Assembly (NCBI GenBank): GCA_964619315.1
Contig: CAZUEH010000001.1
Coordinates: 161,526-225,525, forward strand
DNA length: 64,000 nucleotides
DNA from: Fimisoma sp964619315
GTDB taxonomy: Bacteria; Bacillota; Clostridia; Peptostreptococcales; Anaerovoracaceae
Direction of reading: 5' to 3'
Part shown: piece after piece, positions 43,278 to 52,380 of the stretch
How positions within the stretch are numbered: the stretch's first letter is position 1
Layout: every line of letters begins with the position of its first letter
The notes under the pieces: generated by a model
The model's input: only the letters and a program-made list of their open reading frames with translations
What the model was told of the DNA's origin: nothing
Database searches by the model: none
Made by a program: the position numbers and the translations under genes

Positions 43278-43299
43278 TAGCCTAAAGTTCTGTTATAAT
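43271..43299 (+). promoter_or_regulatory. Promoter of the Cys-rich membrane protein gene
   Basis: TATACA, a 17-base spacer and perfect TATAAT; transcription would begin near 43306, after an in-frame ATG at 43303, supporting the start at 43348. Confidence 0.6.
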
Positions 43300-43347
43300 T
43301 TAATGCATCTAGGCATACTAAGTCAGTCCCGAGGAGACGATATAAAA

Positions 43348-44133
43348 ATGAAAAAAATGCTACAAAAAAATAATTTTTCTCTTATTTCGACCTTACATTA
43401 CTTTAAATTAGTATTTCGTTCGTGTCTTCTTTTACTCGCTGCCAGTGTCTATATAGTTGCCAAGATCAAAGGTACTCCAAGACCGCTTATAGGCCTTGAT
43501 ATACCTTCTGTAATGTTGGTACTAATTTGGTTAGTCTTTATAGTAGAAATGATTTTGCGTTTCTTTCCATCTAACCTTGAAAGCATGGGCTGCCAAAAGC
43601 AGTTTTCACGAAACTATATACCAACAAATAAACAACTTGAGCGACAGCTCAACCCTGGTGAATCAAACAACTCTACTCTTGTCGTAGTATCTAGCTGGAT
43701 AGCTCTTAATTCCGTGGTTTTTCTACTGTTTTTTCTTCAACTAATAGACGAAGGCCTCTTGTTATTGATAGCTCTCGCCTACTCCGTTTGCGACATGATT
43801 TGCATCCTATTCTTCTGCCCTTTTCAAGAATGGATGATGAAAAATAAATGTTGCGGCAGTTGCCGTATATATAATTGGGACTACGCCATGATGTTTACTC
43901 CCTTGATTTTGGTCAAAGATTTTTACTCTTGGAGCCTTTTTGCCGTAGCTATTATTTTGCTTATAACGTGGGAAATCTTTTACAAGGTGCACCCTGAGCG
44001 ATTTTATGAAAACACCAATGCAGGTTTATCTTGCAAAAATTGCCCAGAAAAACTCTGTAGTCACAAAAAATCTCTGCATAATTTTCTTATTAAGCGTGCA
44101 AAGATATTAAAAGAGTCCCTCGAAAAAATTTAA
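43348..44133 (+). CDS. Polytopic membrane protein with cytosolic cysteine motifs, unknown
   Basis: 261 aa with five or six membrane helices (for example SVMLVLIWLVFIVEMILRF, TLVVVSSWIALNSVVFLLF, LLLLIALAYSVCDMICILF). Between helices stands NKCCGSCRIYNWDYAMMF, and the hydrophilic tail carries CKNCPEKLCSHKK. Paired Cys motifs suggest metal or Fe-S binding or redox activity; that is inference. I do not recognise a named family. An ATG at 43303 is in frame, but it lies before the predicted transcription start, and GAGGAG precedes the ATG at 43348. The small ferredoxin-like gene follows 65 bases later. Confidence 0.75.
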   Translation: MKKMLQKNNFSLISTLHYFKLVFRSCLLLLAASVYIVAKIKGTPRPLIGLDIPSVMLVLIWLVFIVEMILRFFPSNLESMGCQKQFSRNYIPTNKQLERQLNPGESNNSTLVVVSSWIALNSVVFLLFFLQLIDEGLLLLIALAYSVCDMICILFFCPFQEWMMKNKCCGSCRIYNWDYAMMFTPLILVKDFYSWSLFAVAIILLITWEIFYKVHPERFYENTNAGLSCKNCPEKLCSHKKSLHNFLIKRAKILKESLEKI

Positions 44134-44198
44134 AACAGATATTATCCCTTTCTTGCTTAGGAAAGGTAAATATAGAATTCCATTTCTAAGGAGTAACC

Positions 44199-44318
44199 AT
44201 GAAAGCTATAATTAACCGCCGCTACTGCCTCGGTTGCGACTTTTGTGTATCAATATGCAAATATGTTTTCAAAATTGCAGACGGTTGCCCTGCTCAAGTA
44301 ATTCATCTTGAAAAATAA
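44199..44318 (+). CDS. Ferredoxin-like mini-protein (39 aa)
   Basis: A 39-codon frame with a strong AAGGAG site and its own downstream terminator. The N-terminal half matches the start of a 4Fe-4S ferredoxin: MKAIINRRYC then CLGCDFCVSICK with Cys at 10, 13, 16 and 20, followed by DGCPAQVI with a fifth Cys at 30. Ordinary clostridial ferredoxins are 55-60 aa; here the middle is missing, as if deleted internally. It could bind one cluster. It may be a functional small Fe-S protein or a shortened remnant; the good expression signals favour the first. Confidence 0.6.
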   Translation: MKAIINRRYCLGCDFCVSICKYVFKIADGCPAQVIHLEK

Positions 44319-44322
44319 AAGG

Positions 44323-44353
44323 CCCGTGATGAAATAATTCATTACGGGATTTT
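44323..44353 (+). terminator. Terminator after the ferredoxin-like gene
   Basis: 11-bp stem (44323-44333 with 44338-44348, one G-U pair) followed by ATTTTTAT. Confidence 0.8.
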
Positions 44354-44381
44354 TATAAAACCAGAAAGTTTGGTATATATA

Positions 44382-45212
44382 ATGAACAATCAAAAATTTC
44401 AAAAGTTTGCCCAAATTGAAAACCTACTGCGCTGCCCCTTGTGCAAAGAGGCACTCCAATACAGCGAAAAAACTTTGACTTGTATAAATGGACATTGCTT
44501 TGACATTTCGTCAAAGGGTTATTTGAATTTATTGCCTAATCAAAAGTCCTCAAAAGAATATAATCATGACTTTTTTGAAAATAGAAGGCTTGTCTTAGAT
44601 AAAGGCTTTTACTCCCACATTTTAGATGGCATCAAAGAATATATCCAATCCCAAAAGGGCATCACCGCTATTATTGATGCCGGCTGTGGCGAAGGATATT
44701 ATTCTAAAAGTATTCAAGACCTTAGCAATATTCCTATCATTGGATTCGACATTTCTAAAGATGCCATACAAATTGCTGCTAAAGGAGGCAATGGTGTCTG
44801 TTGGTTGGTTTCTGATATAACTAATATTCCCCTGCAATCCGATTCGGTTGATTGCATATTAAATATTTTCACTCCAGCCAATTATGATGAATTTTCCAGA
44901 ATCCTTAGCCAAGACGGTTTTTTGATAAAAGTAGTTCCTGGCGAATCACATCTAATTGAATTGCGTCAAGCAATGCAAGGCTATGTTCCAGAGAGCTATT
45001 CCAACAAGGATGTGGTAGACTATTTCGAAAAACATTTTAAACTAATAGACAAATTAGATTTGAAAAAAACTCTGACAATTGATAGAGAAACTCTCAAAGA
45101 CTTTTGCCATATGACTCCCCTTCTCTTTGGAGTCGACAAAACTCTTTTAGATAATTACAATATAGAAGAAATTACAATTCATGGCGAAATTCTAATAGGC
45201 CGCTCTATTTAA
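44382..45212 (+). CDS. rlmA: 23S rRNA (guanine-N1)-methyltransferase RlmA-like
   Basis: 276 aa. The N-terminal Zn site LRCPLCKEAL followed by TCINGHCF (about 13-36), then FDISSKGYLNLL, is characteristic of RlmA/RrmA. A Rossmann methyltransferase domain follows with IIDAGCGEGYYS (motif I) and FDISKDAI (motif II). It methylates a G in helix 35 of 23S rRNA (G745 or G748 in the two subfamilies) with SAM; the TlrB branch gives macrolide tolerance, and I cannot assign the branch. A TTG at 44370 is in frame; the ATG at 44382 is chosen though its ribosome-binding site is weak. Confidence 0.87.
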   Translation: MNNQKFQKFAQIENLLRCPLCKEALQYSEKTLTCINGHCFDISSKGYLNLLPNQKSSKEYNHDFFENRRLVLDKGFYSHILDGIKEYIQSQKGITAIIDAGCGEGYYSKSIQDLSNIPIIGFDISKDAIQIAAKGGNGVCWLVSDITNIPLQSDSVDCILNIFTPANYDEFSRILSQDGFLIKVVPGESHLIELRQAMQGYVPESYSNKDVVDYFEKHFKLIDKLDLKKTLTIDRETLKDFCHMTPLLFGVDKTLLDNYNIEEITIHGEILIGRSI

Positions 45213-45224
45213 AGTAACTGCATC

Positions 45225-45252
45225 AAAAAAGCACCCAACGGGTGCTTTTTAA
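45225..45252. terminator. Bidirectional terminator between rlmA and glyA
   Basis: Perfect 11-bp stem (45226-45236 with 45240-45250) with A and T runs on either side, between converging genes. Its core hairpin closely resembles the one after tRNA-Ala (41540). Confidence 0.85.
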
Positions 45253-45254
45253 GT

Positions 45255-46502
45255 TTATTTATATTCTGATCTCAATGTTTTAATAAGCTCATCTATTCTA
45301 TGTACTACCTTGACAAAGTCTTCTTCTTTGTAGCCACGAGTAGTCATCGGAGCGGTACCTATTCTTACTCCAGAAGTTTCTTTTGGAGTACGTTTTTCAT
45401 TAGGAACACAGTTTTTGTTCAATGTGATACCTATCTCGTCACATCTTTCTTGGAGGATCTTGCCGCTAAATGGTTCATCTGACAAATCAAGTAGAATTAA
45501 ATGATTATCTGTGCCTCCTGTAACAACTTTGTAGCCTAATTTTATAAACTCATCAGAAAGAGCCTTGCAATTTCTCACTACTTGATGAACATACTCTTTA
45601 TATTCTGGTTTTAGTGCTTCCTCTGCACATACAGCCTTTCCTGCAATTACATGCTCCAAAGGACCGCCCTGAGCATAAGGGAACACTGAACTGTCTATCT
45701 TCTTTGCTAGTTCTGGTCTCGCAAAAATCATTCCGCCTCTAGGGCCTCTCAATGTTTTATGAGTAGTTGTTGTAATAATATCAGCATGTCCAAAAGGTGA
45801 TGGATGTGCTCCTCCTGCAACAAGACCTGCTATGTGAGCCATGTCTACTACAAAGTAAGCTCCAACTTCTTTTGCGATTTGTGCAAATGCTTCAAAGTCT
45901 ATGGTTCTTGAGTAAGCTGAAGCTCCAGTAAGAATCGCTTGTGGCTTGTATTCGTGAGCCTTTTTTCTTACGTCTTCCATGTCTATGTAGCCTCTTTCAT
46001 CTACATCATAGTATACCATATTGTATAGATTGCCGCTAAAGTTTACTGATGAACCGTGAGTAAGATGTCCACCATTATCTAACGTAAGGGAAAGAATGGT
46101 ATCTCCTGGTTTAAGTATAGATTTGTATGCTGAAAAATTGGCTTGAGAACCGCTGTGTGGTTGTACGTTTACATGGTAGTCAGTATTAAAAACTTTTCTC
46201 CATACATCACATGCGTACTCTTCCATACCATCTACAAATTCAGTTCCTCCATAATAGCGGCTTGTATTGCCTGATGTTCTTACGGTAGGATAACCTTCTG
46301 CATACTTCCAGCTGAGGCAACTTCCGCAAGCTGCTAAAACAGCCTCTGAACAATAGTTTTCTGAAGCGATTAACTCCACATTATTCTTCTGTCTGTAATA
46401 TTCTTTTTCGATAAATTCGCCCACAATTGGTGATGCCTTCTTTATGAGTTCTATATTATCTATGTTATAATTGCTGTCGTCTTTTCCATTAATATCGAAC
46501 AT
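45255..46502 (-). CDS. glyA: Serine hydroxymethyltransferase
   Basis: 415 aa. It interconverts serine and glycine while loading a one-carbon unit on THF, with PLP. PLP-lysine motif TTTTHKTLRGPRGG (about 225-238), substrate-binding SENY and PHSGSQAN near the N terminus and GTAPMTTRGY near the C terminus. GGAGGAT precedes the ATG. With folD and fhs elsewhere in the window it completes the folate one-carbon route. Confidence 0.97.
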   Translation of the reverse strand: MFDINGKDDSNYNIDNIELIKKASPIVGEFIEKEYYRQKNNVELIASENYCSEAVLAACGSCLSWKYAEGYPTVRTSGNTSRYYGGTEFVDGMEEYACDVWRKVFNTDYHVNVQPHSGSQANFSAYKSILKPGDTILSLTLDNGGHLTHGSSVNFSGNLYNMVYYDVDERGYIDMEDVRKKAHEYKPQAILTGASAYSRTIDFEAFAQIAKEVGAYFVVDMAHIAGLVAGGAHPSPFGHADIITTTTHKTLRGPRGGMIFARPELAKKIDSSVFPYAQGGPLEHVIAGKAVCAEEALKPEYKEYVHQVVRNCKALSDEFIKLGYKVVTGGTDNHLILLDLSDEPFSGKILQERCDEIGITLNKNCVPNEKRTPKETSGVRIGTAPMTTRGYKEEDFVKVVHRIDELIKTLRSEYK

Positions 46503-46537
46503 TTCTTATCCTCCGTAATAAATAAATTTTAATGTAA

Positions 46538-46566
46538 ATTTTAGCATATAAGTATCTAAAATTCAA
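46538..46566 (-). promoter_or_regulatory. Promoter of glyA
   Basis: On the minus strand TTGAAT, a 17-base spacer and TAAAAT, about 35 bases before the ATG. Confidence 0.6.
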
Positions 46567-46612
46567 GGTTAATGTTCCGCTTCACACGGTTCTTATCTTA
46601 AAGCGCAAGGCC

Positions 46613-47050
46613 TTACTGTTTTTTCTTGAAGAAAATCACTTTAGAATACCTGTTTAATACTGAAACTACTACGAATGCCAATGAAATTGCAAGTGCTATA
46701 GTAAGAGCCGCCGTCCCGTTTTCGCTGAACAGTATTTCGTCTTTATTTACCAAGCCCGCCATCGTGTAGTAAAGTCGTCCCCCAGGTATCAATGGTACTG
46801 CTGCCGCCGTTAAAAATATGGTGGCTGGTGCTTTGTTTATTCGTGCCATTATCTCTGCATAGATAGCTACAAATATTGCTGCTAAAAAATACGGAATAAA
46901 CAGTCCTTCTATATGTTGCGAGCAAATCCAATATACTATCCAAGTTATGGCTGCGCCAACTCCTGAAAGAATTATTTGTTTTCCACGCATTTTCAAAAAT
47001 ATCGCAAATCCTATAGATCCTATAGTCGCTGCTATTACTTGAATTACCAT
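46613..47050 (-). CDS. Threonine/serine exporter, small subunit (ThrE_2 type)
   Basis: 145 aa with four or five membrane helices, including VIQVIAATIGSIGFAIFL, YFLAAIFVAIYAEIMA, and AALTIALAISLAFVVVSVL. The central APATIFLTAAAVPLIPGG is typical of the DUF3815/ThrE_2 domain. In split systems this subunit pairs with the larger ThrE half encoded directly upstream (7-base overlap) to form one exporter. Direction and substrate are inferred from the family (threonine, serine). Confidence 0.88.
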   Translation of the reverse strand: MVIQVIAATIGSIGFAIFLKMRGKQIILSGVGAAITWIVYWICSQHIEGLFIPYFLAAIFVAIYAEIMARINKAPATIFLTAAAVPLIPGGRLYYTMAGLVNKDEILFSENGTAALTIALAISLAFVVVSVLNRYSKVIFFKKKQ

Positions 47051-47808
47051 ATGGTCACACCTCCTGCCAAAATTAGAGGTAGTGCAAATCCAAAAGCAAT
47101 GGCCGCTGCAACAAGAAGTGAATCAGCAAGCCTTAGCAAACCGGTTCCCAAATCTCCTGCCAAGAGATCTCTTATGGAATTGGTCATCGCAATACCTGGG
47201 ATTAGCAACATTATTCCACCAATCATAACCTTATCTACATGTATAGCTATGCCAAGTGGGCCAGATACAGTCGTTGCAAATCCGCCAATAAGCGAGCACA
47301 TAAAGATTAAAGTCAAATTGTTTTTTTCATATTTCGAGAGAAATCCTTTTGCAGCCATAATTAAAACTCCAAGGAGAGCAGCATAAATCCCATCTGCTAA
47401 ATTGCCTCCAAAGAAAACTGCAAATCCACCTGACCCCATCGAAGCACCTATATATGAAATCCACTTAGGAAGTTCTTTGCGATTCATAACTTGGTCGTAT
47501 TTCTCGATGATTTCTGGCAAATCTGGTGTATTGACGCATATATATCTTGATAGGTCATTGAGATAATCCAACTTGTCAAAATTTGTGCTATTTCCTACAA
47601 TTCGCCTTATCTGTGTTATTATTTTGCCGTCAGGATCCTCCAGTGTGACTTGGATATTAGAAGTGATTATAAATGCATTGATTCTATCGCACCCATATGC
47701 AGTGCACATACGCTCAATGCTATCCTCTACTCGCTCTACTTCAGCACCGCACACTAACATTTCTTCGGCAATATCTAAAATAGCTTGAAGTAATTTAGGA
47801 TAATCCAT
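47044..47808 (-). CDS. Threonine/serine exporter, large subunit (ThrE, DUF1212)
   Basis: 254 aa. A soluble N-terminal part with CGAEVERVEDSIERMC, typical of DUF1212, then five membrane helices. PGIAMTNSIRDLLAGDLGTG is the conserved ThrE loop. The frame extends to 47874, but the ATG at 47808, which shares one base with the stop of the acetyltransferase gene (TAATG) and has GGAG upstream, is chosen. It forms the exporter with the next gene. Confidence 0.9.
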   Translation of the reverse strand: MDYPKLLQAILDIAEEMLVCGAEVERVEDSIERMCTAYGCDRINAFIITSNIQVTLEDPDGKIITQIRRIVGNSTNFDKLDYLNDLSRYICVNTPDLPEIIEKYDQVMNRKELPKWISYIGASMGSGGFAVFFGGNLADGIYAALLGVLIMAAKGFLSKYEKNNLTLIFMCSLIGGFATTVSGPLGIAIHVDKVMIGGIMLLIPGIAMTNSIRDLLAGDLGTGLLRLADSLLVAAAIAFGFALPLILAGGVTIW

Positions 47809-48251
47809 TACTTTATCTCCAATCTCATTATTTCGGGATGACAATCCTTTTGATACTGTGGGCATTGAGCACATTCAAAGAATAGTGGAGCCTTTTCAGG
47901 GTTAACTGCTTCAAACCCTAATCTTCTAAAGAACTCTGGCGCACGTGCTACAAGGAATAATTCACTGCCTCCCCTAGCCTTTACCTCTTTAGCCGCTTTA
48001 TCTATCATTACCTTGCCTATGCCAAACTTTCTAAACATTTGGTCTACTGCGATTCCATCTATGATGTATTTGCCTTCACGCATTGCAAGGACGCAGCCTC
48101 CCATTAAAAAGTCATCTCCATGGGTTACTTTCCAGCACTTGATTATGTCAGTATCAACTTCTTCATCACCATCAAATTCCAATTGATTTTCAACAAAGAA
48201 TTTAACTAACCTTTCATATTCATCAGTAGATTTTATAGTGAATTTAATCAT
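47808..48251 (-). CDS. GNAT family N-acetyltransferase
   Basis: 147 aa. GNAT fold with IIDGIAVDQMFRKFGIGKVM, the acetyl-CoA pyrophosphate loop (R/Q-x-x-G-x-G/A type), followed by ARAPEFFRRLGFEAV. The C-terminal CAQCPQYQKDCHPEIM is a Cys-rich tail seen in a group of clostridial GNATs. Substrate unknown. It begins at ATG 48251, seven bases after GGGGAGG, and overlaps folC by 4 bases. The frame is open further upstream, to 48314. Confidence 0.88.
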   Translation of the reverse strand: MIKFTIKSTDEYERLVKFFVENQLEFDGDEEVDTDIIKCWKVTHGDDFLMGGCVLAMREGKYIIDGIAVDQMFRKFGIGKVMIDKAAKEVKARGGSELFLVARAPEFFRRLGFEAVNPEKAPLFFECAQCPQYQKDCHPEIMRLEIK

Positions 48252-49567
48252 TTCTTTGCCTCCCCATCTATCAAGGTTCTCATCTGTCCTATCATGTACA
48301 ATGATCCTGCACATACTATTATATCATATGATTCTCTTATCTCATATGCTTTAGCATACGCATCTTCTACAATAGGAGCCACTATACAACAGCAATCCTG
48401 TTCTTGAAGCTTATTTGCCAGCGTATCAGCTTTGAGTTTTCTTGGATTGTCGGGCTCGGTCACTATAAAATCTTTGCTTATATTAGTGAATTCTGATATT
48501 ATTCCGCTAATATCTTTGTCTGCCAACATTCCTATTACCATAAGGATTCGCTTGCCGGCATATAAGGATTTTAGTGTATTCGAAAGAGCTTTTGCCCCGT
48601 CTGTATTATGTGCCCCGTCTATGATGACAATTTTATCTTGCCACAATTTGTCGAAAATTTCCAATCGACCGGGTTGATGTGCATTTTCAAGACCTCCATA
48701 TAATGCTTTTTTATCAACGGATATTTTTCCTGCTTTTTCTACAGTCTTTATAGCGCAAATAGCGGCAACTGCATTTTCCACTTGATGCTTGCCCACCATA
48801 GAAATTTTAACATCAGAAAACTCCATTCCCTCTAAGGTAATATCAAAGCAACTTCCATTTAGACCTTGCTCATGAATATTGATAGACAAGTCTTTAGTCT
48901 CCAACAACTTGCAGTTGTGTTCTTTGGCCACGTTGCGGATTACTTCAAGAACATCTAAATTAGATACGCTCGTCACCACCGGACAACCATCTTTTATTAT
49001 TCCTGCTTTTTCACTAGCTATTTGTTCTATTGTGTCCCCTAGTCTATCCATGTGGTCCATTGACACAGACGTTATGACAGAAACCAGCGGAAAATTGCAA
49101 ACATTGGTGGAATCTCCACTGCCGCCAAGCCCTACTTCGAGTATAACATAATCGGCGTTTTTTTCTTTAAAATATAACAACCCTATAGCTGTCACTACTT
49201 CAAACTCAGTAGGAGATTGTTCGCCATTAGAAATCATATTATTGGCAGCCTCAAGAACTCTTTCAGTATATATTGATATATCTTCATCACTTATATACTT
49301 ACCATCAAATTCAATGCGCTCATTAAACCTTTCTAGGAATGGCGAAGTATACAGGCCAGTTTTATATCCAGCCGCTTGAAGCACACAATAAATATACCTA
49401 CATACAGACCCTTTGCCGTTGGTTCCAGCCACATGTATGACTTTTATATCATCTTGTGGGTTTCCAAGCAGGTTTAATAGGCTTGTCATTCGCTCTAACC
49501 CCAAAACACTCCCAAACCTCTGAAATTCCTGTATTTTTTCTATGGCATTTTCCCTGTTTTCTATCAT
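48248..49567 (-). CDS. folC: Folylpolyglutamate synthase / dihydrofolate synthase
   Basis: 439 aa. Mur-ligase-like enzyme that adds glutamates to folates. ATP loop HVAGTNGKGS (about 45-54), TSPFLERFNERI and the central VGLGGSGDSTN motif are present, with IDGAHN in the C-terminal domain. It follows valS by 22 bases and overlaps the GNAT gene by 4, so it is in the T-box-controlled transcript. Confidence 0.94.
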   Translation of the reverse strand: MIENRENAIEKIQEFQRFGSVLGLERMTSLLNLLGNPQDDIKVIHVAGTNGKGSVCRYIYCVLQAAGYKTGLYTSPFLERFNERIEFDGKYISDEDISIYTERVLEAANNMISNGEQSPTEFEVVTAIGLLYFKEKNADYVILEVGLGGSGDSTNVCNFPLVSVITSVSMDHMDRLGDTIEQIASEKAGIIKDGCPVVTSVSNLDVLEVIRNVAKEHNCKLLETKDLSINIHEQGLNGSCFDITLEGMEFSDVKISMVGKHQVENAVAAICAIKTVEKAGKISVDKKALYGGLENAHQPGRLEIFDKLWQDKIVIIDGAHNTDGAKALSNTLKSLYAGKRILMVIGMLADKDISGIISEFTNISKDFIVTEPDNPRKLKADTLANKLQEQDCCCIVAPIVEDAYAKAYEIRESYDIIVCAGSLYMIGQMRTLIDGEAKK

Positions 49568-49589
49568 TATTTTTCCTTCTGAAAAAGTA

Positions 49590-52325
49590 TTATTGGCCTA
49601 TCTTGGATAATACTACTTCAAGTCTTTCAGTTACCTTTTGAAGCATTTCCTTGTATTTAGCCATTTTTTCTTTCTCTTCATTTATTATCTTTTCAGGAGC
49701 TTTGCTTACAAAGCCTTCGTTAGAAAGCTTGCTTTCTACTCGCTTAACTTCTCCCTCTAATCTCTTCTTCTCTTTTGAAAGTCTTTCACTCTCTGCCTTG
49801 TAATCTACCAAATCTTCCAAAGGAATATATATCTCAGCACCATCAATTACTGCAGACATCGCTTCTTCCGGAGCTTGCTCCTTAGATTCAATAAATGTAA
49901 CATCAGTAATATTTGCTAGGTTCTTAATATAAACTTCTCCGTCTTTAATGGTTTCAAGCACATTGCCTGTCGCTAGAATAACGGCTCTAAGTTTCTTGCT
50001 TGGTGCCGCTTCTGCTTCCGCTCTGATATTTCTTATTACTCTGATAGCTTCCATTGCTGTTTCCAAAGTTTTAGTAGCCTCAGGGAACCCACAGTTTGGA
50101 CTAAATTCTGGCCATTGTGCCTTTATCAAGTAGTTTGCACTATTATCATCTTGGCACTCGCCATGTGGCAGGAAGTTCCAGATTTCTTCTGTAATAAATG
50201 GCATAAATGGATGTAGCATCTTAAGCATATTCTTGAGGCACATAACAAGAGTAAATCTAACTACCTTTTTGTCCTCTTCATCCTCACCCCAAAGTCTCGC
50301 CTTAACTAACTCGATATACCAGTCACAGTATTCATTCCAAATAAGGTCATATACCTTTTGGCCTGCGAGAGCTAAATCGTATTTTTCCATAGCATTGGTA
50401 ACATATTCTACAGTTTCATTTACTTTAGATATGATCCATTTGTCTTCTTCTTTTAATGCAATATTTGAAAAGTTTGTAGTATCTCCACACGCCTTTCCGC
50501 AACAATCCTCACAACATTTTGCCATATCTTTTAGATTGCCATCTTCGTCTTGTAGATTCATTATTACAAATCGTGACGCGTTCCACAGCTTATTAGCAAA
50601 ATTACGACATGATTCAAGCCTGTCTTCTTTGAATCTCATATCATTACCCGGACTAATTCCAGTGGTCAACATGAACCTTAGCGCATCCGCACCATATTGT
50701 TGAATAATTTCTAAAGGATCAATTCCGTTACCCAAAGATTTACTCATCTTACGACCCTCGCCATCTCTAACAAGACCGTGAACATACACATGGTGGAAAG
50801 GAATTTCACCCATGCCCTCAATTCCGGAGAAGACCATTCTAACTACCCAGAAGAAAATGATGTCATAGCCTGTTACCAAAACATCTGTTGGGTAAAAATA
50901 TTCTAAATCCTTATTTTTCTCAGGCCATCCCAATGTAGAAAACGGCCATAAAGCTGATGAGAACCATGTATCTAATACATCTTCATCTTGATGGAACTCA
51001 GTTCCTCCACATTTAGGACATTTGGAAGGAGTATCATAGTCTACTACTATTTCTCCACATTTATCACAATAATATGCAGGGATTCGGTGTCCCCACCATA
51101 ACTGACGAGAAATACACCAATCCTTGATTTCTTCTAACCAATGAAGATATACTTTTTCAAATCTTTCAGGTACGTGAGTCAACTCTCCGCTTTTAGCAGC
51201 TTCTATAGCTGGCTTTGCAAGTTCTTCCATTGCAACAAACCACTGGTCTGAAAGCATTGGCTCAATTACGGTATTACATCTGTAGCATGCTCCTACAGGA
51301 ATTACTTTTTCTTCAGTTTTTACAAGATATCCAGCCGCATCAAGATCAGCAACCCATGCTTTACGGCAATCGTAACGATCCATTCCTGCATACTTGCCTG
51401 CCAATTCGTTCATTTTAGCATCCATGTCCATACAGCTAGGTCTTTCTAATCCTGCTCTTGCTCCAACCTCAAAATCGTTAGGGTCATGAGCAGGCGTAAT
51501 CTTAACTGCACCAGTTCCCTTTTCTGGGTCTGGGTAAATATCTTCGATTACTGGAATTTCTTTTCCTACTAAAGGCAAGACTACTTTTTTGCCAACTAAA
51601 TGTTTATATCTTTCATCACTTGGATGTACTGCTATTGCCACGTCTGCAAACATTGTTTCTGGTCTTGAAGTCGCAACAACAACTCCCTCACCGCCATCTG
51701 CAGCTGGGTATCTAAAGTACCAGTACTTTCCATTCTTATCTTCGTGTTCAACTTCTACATCAGAAAGAGAAGTGCCACATTCCGGACACCAGTTAATAAG
51801 TCTATTGCCCTTATATATTAGACCTTTTTCGTAAAGCTTTATGAAGAAAGTCTTTACAGCCTTGCTGCATCCTTCATCCATAGTAAAGCGTTCTCTGCTC
51901 CAATCGCACGAGTCACCTAACTTACGACATTGGCGAGTAATCATTCCACCGTACTCGTCTTTCCACTGCCAAGCTCTCCTTAGGAATTCTTCTCTACCTA
52001 AATCTTCTTTTTCTATGCCCTCTTCTTCTCTTATTTTATTAACTACCTTTACTTCGGTAGCGATACTTGCATGGTCTGAGCCTGGAAGCCACAATGCGCT
52101 ATAGCCTTGCATTCTCTTCCATCTAGTCAAAACATCCTGCAAAGTTTGATCCAGAGCATGTCCCATATGAAGCTGCCCTGTAATATTTGGTGGTGGCATT
52201 ACTATAGTGAAAGGCTTTTTGTTTTCATCTACCTCTGCTCTAAAACAGCCTTCTTTTTCCCACATTTCATAAATTCTGTCTTCAAAGTCCTTTGGGTCAT
52301 AATTTTTTGCCAGATTCTTTTCCAT
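49590..52325 (-). CDS. valS: Valyl-tRNA synthetase
   Basis: 911 aa. Class I enzyme charging tRNA-Val. HIGH-type motif PPPNITGQLHMGHAL near 40-54, the editing (CP1) domain with TSRPETMFADVAIAV, KMSKS motif GRKMSKSLGNG at about 525, anticodon-binding helical domain, and a C-terminal coiled-coil arm, as in ValRS. AAGGAGA precedes the ATG. A T-box leader lies upstream. Confidence 0.97.
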   Translation of the reverse strand: MEKNLAKNYDPKDFEDRIYEMWEKEGCFRAEVDENKKPFTIVMPPPNITGQLHMGHALDQTLQDVLTRWKRMQGYSALWLPGSDHASIATEVKVVNKIREEEGIEKEDLGREEFLRRAWQWKDEYGGMITRQCRKLGDSCDWSRERFTMDEGCSKAVKTFFIKLYEKGLIYKGNRLINWCPECGTSLSDVEVEHEDKNGKYWYFRYPAADGGEGVVVATSRPETMFADVAIAVHPSDERYKHLVGKKVVLPLVGKEIPVIEDIYPDPEKGTGAVKITPAHDPNDFEVGARAGLERPSCMDMDAKMNELAGKYAGMDRYDCRKAWVADLDAAGYLVKTEEKVIPVGACYRCNTVIEPMLSDQWFVAMEELAKPAIEAAKSGELTHVPERFEKVYLHWLEEIKDWCISRQLWWGHRIPAYYCDKCGEIVVDYDTPSKCPKCGGTEFHQDEDVLDTWFSSALWPFSTLGWPEKNKDLEYFYPTDVLVTGYDIIFFWVVRMVFSGIEGMGEIPFHHVYVHGLVRDGEGRKMSKSLGNGIDPLEIIQQYGADALRFMLTTGISPGNDMRFKEDRLESCRNFANKLWNASRFVIMNLQDEDGNLKDMAKCCEDCCGKACGDTTNFSNIALKEEDKWIISKVNETVEYVTNAMEKYDLALAGQKVYDLIWNEYCDWYIELVKARLWGEDEEDKKVVRFTLVMCLKNMLKMLHPFMPFITEEIWNFLPHGECQDDNSANYLIKAQWPEFSPNCGFPEATKTLETAMEAIRVIRNIRAEAEAAPSKKLRAVILATGNVLETIKDGEVYIKNLANITDVTFIESKEQAPEEAMSAVIDGAEIYIPLEDLVDYKAESERLSKEKKRLEGEVKRVESKLSNEGFVSKAPEKIINEEKEKMAKYKEMLQKVTERLEVVLSKIGQ

Positions 52326-52380
52326 TGTAGTCTCCTTTTAGGTTAATTGATTTATTGGGGTGTCCAGGATTTTTTGAGTA

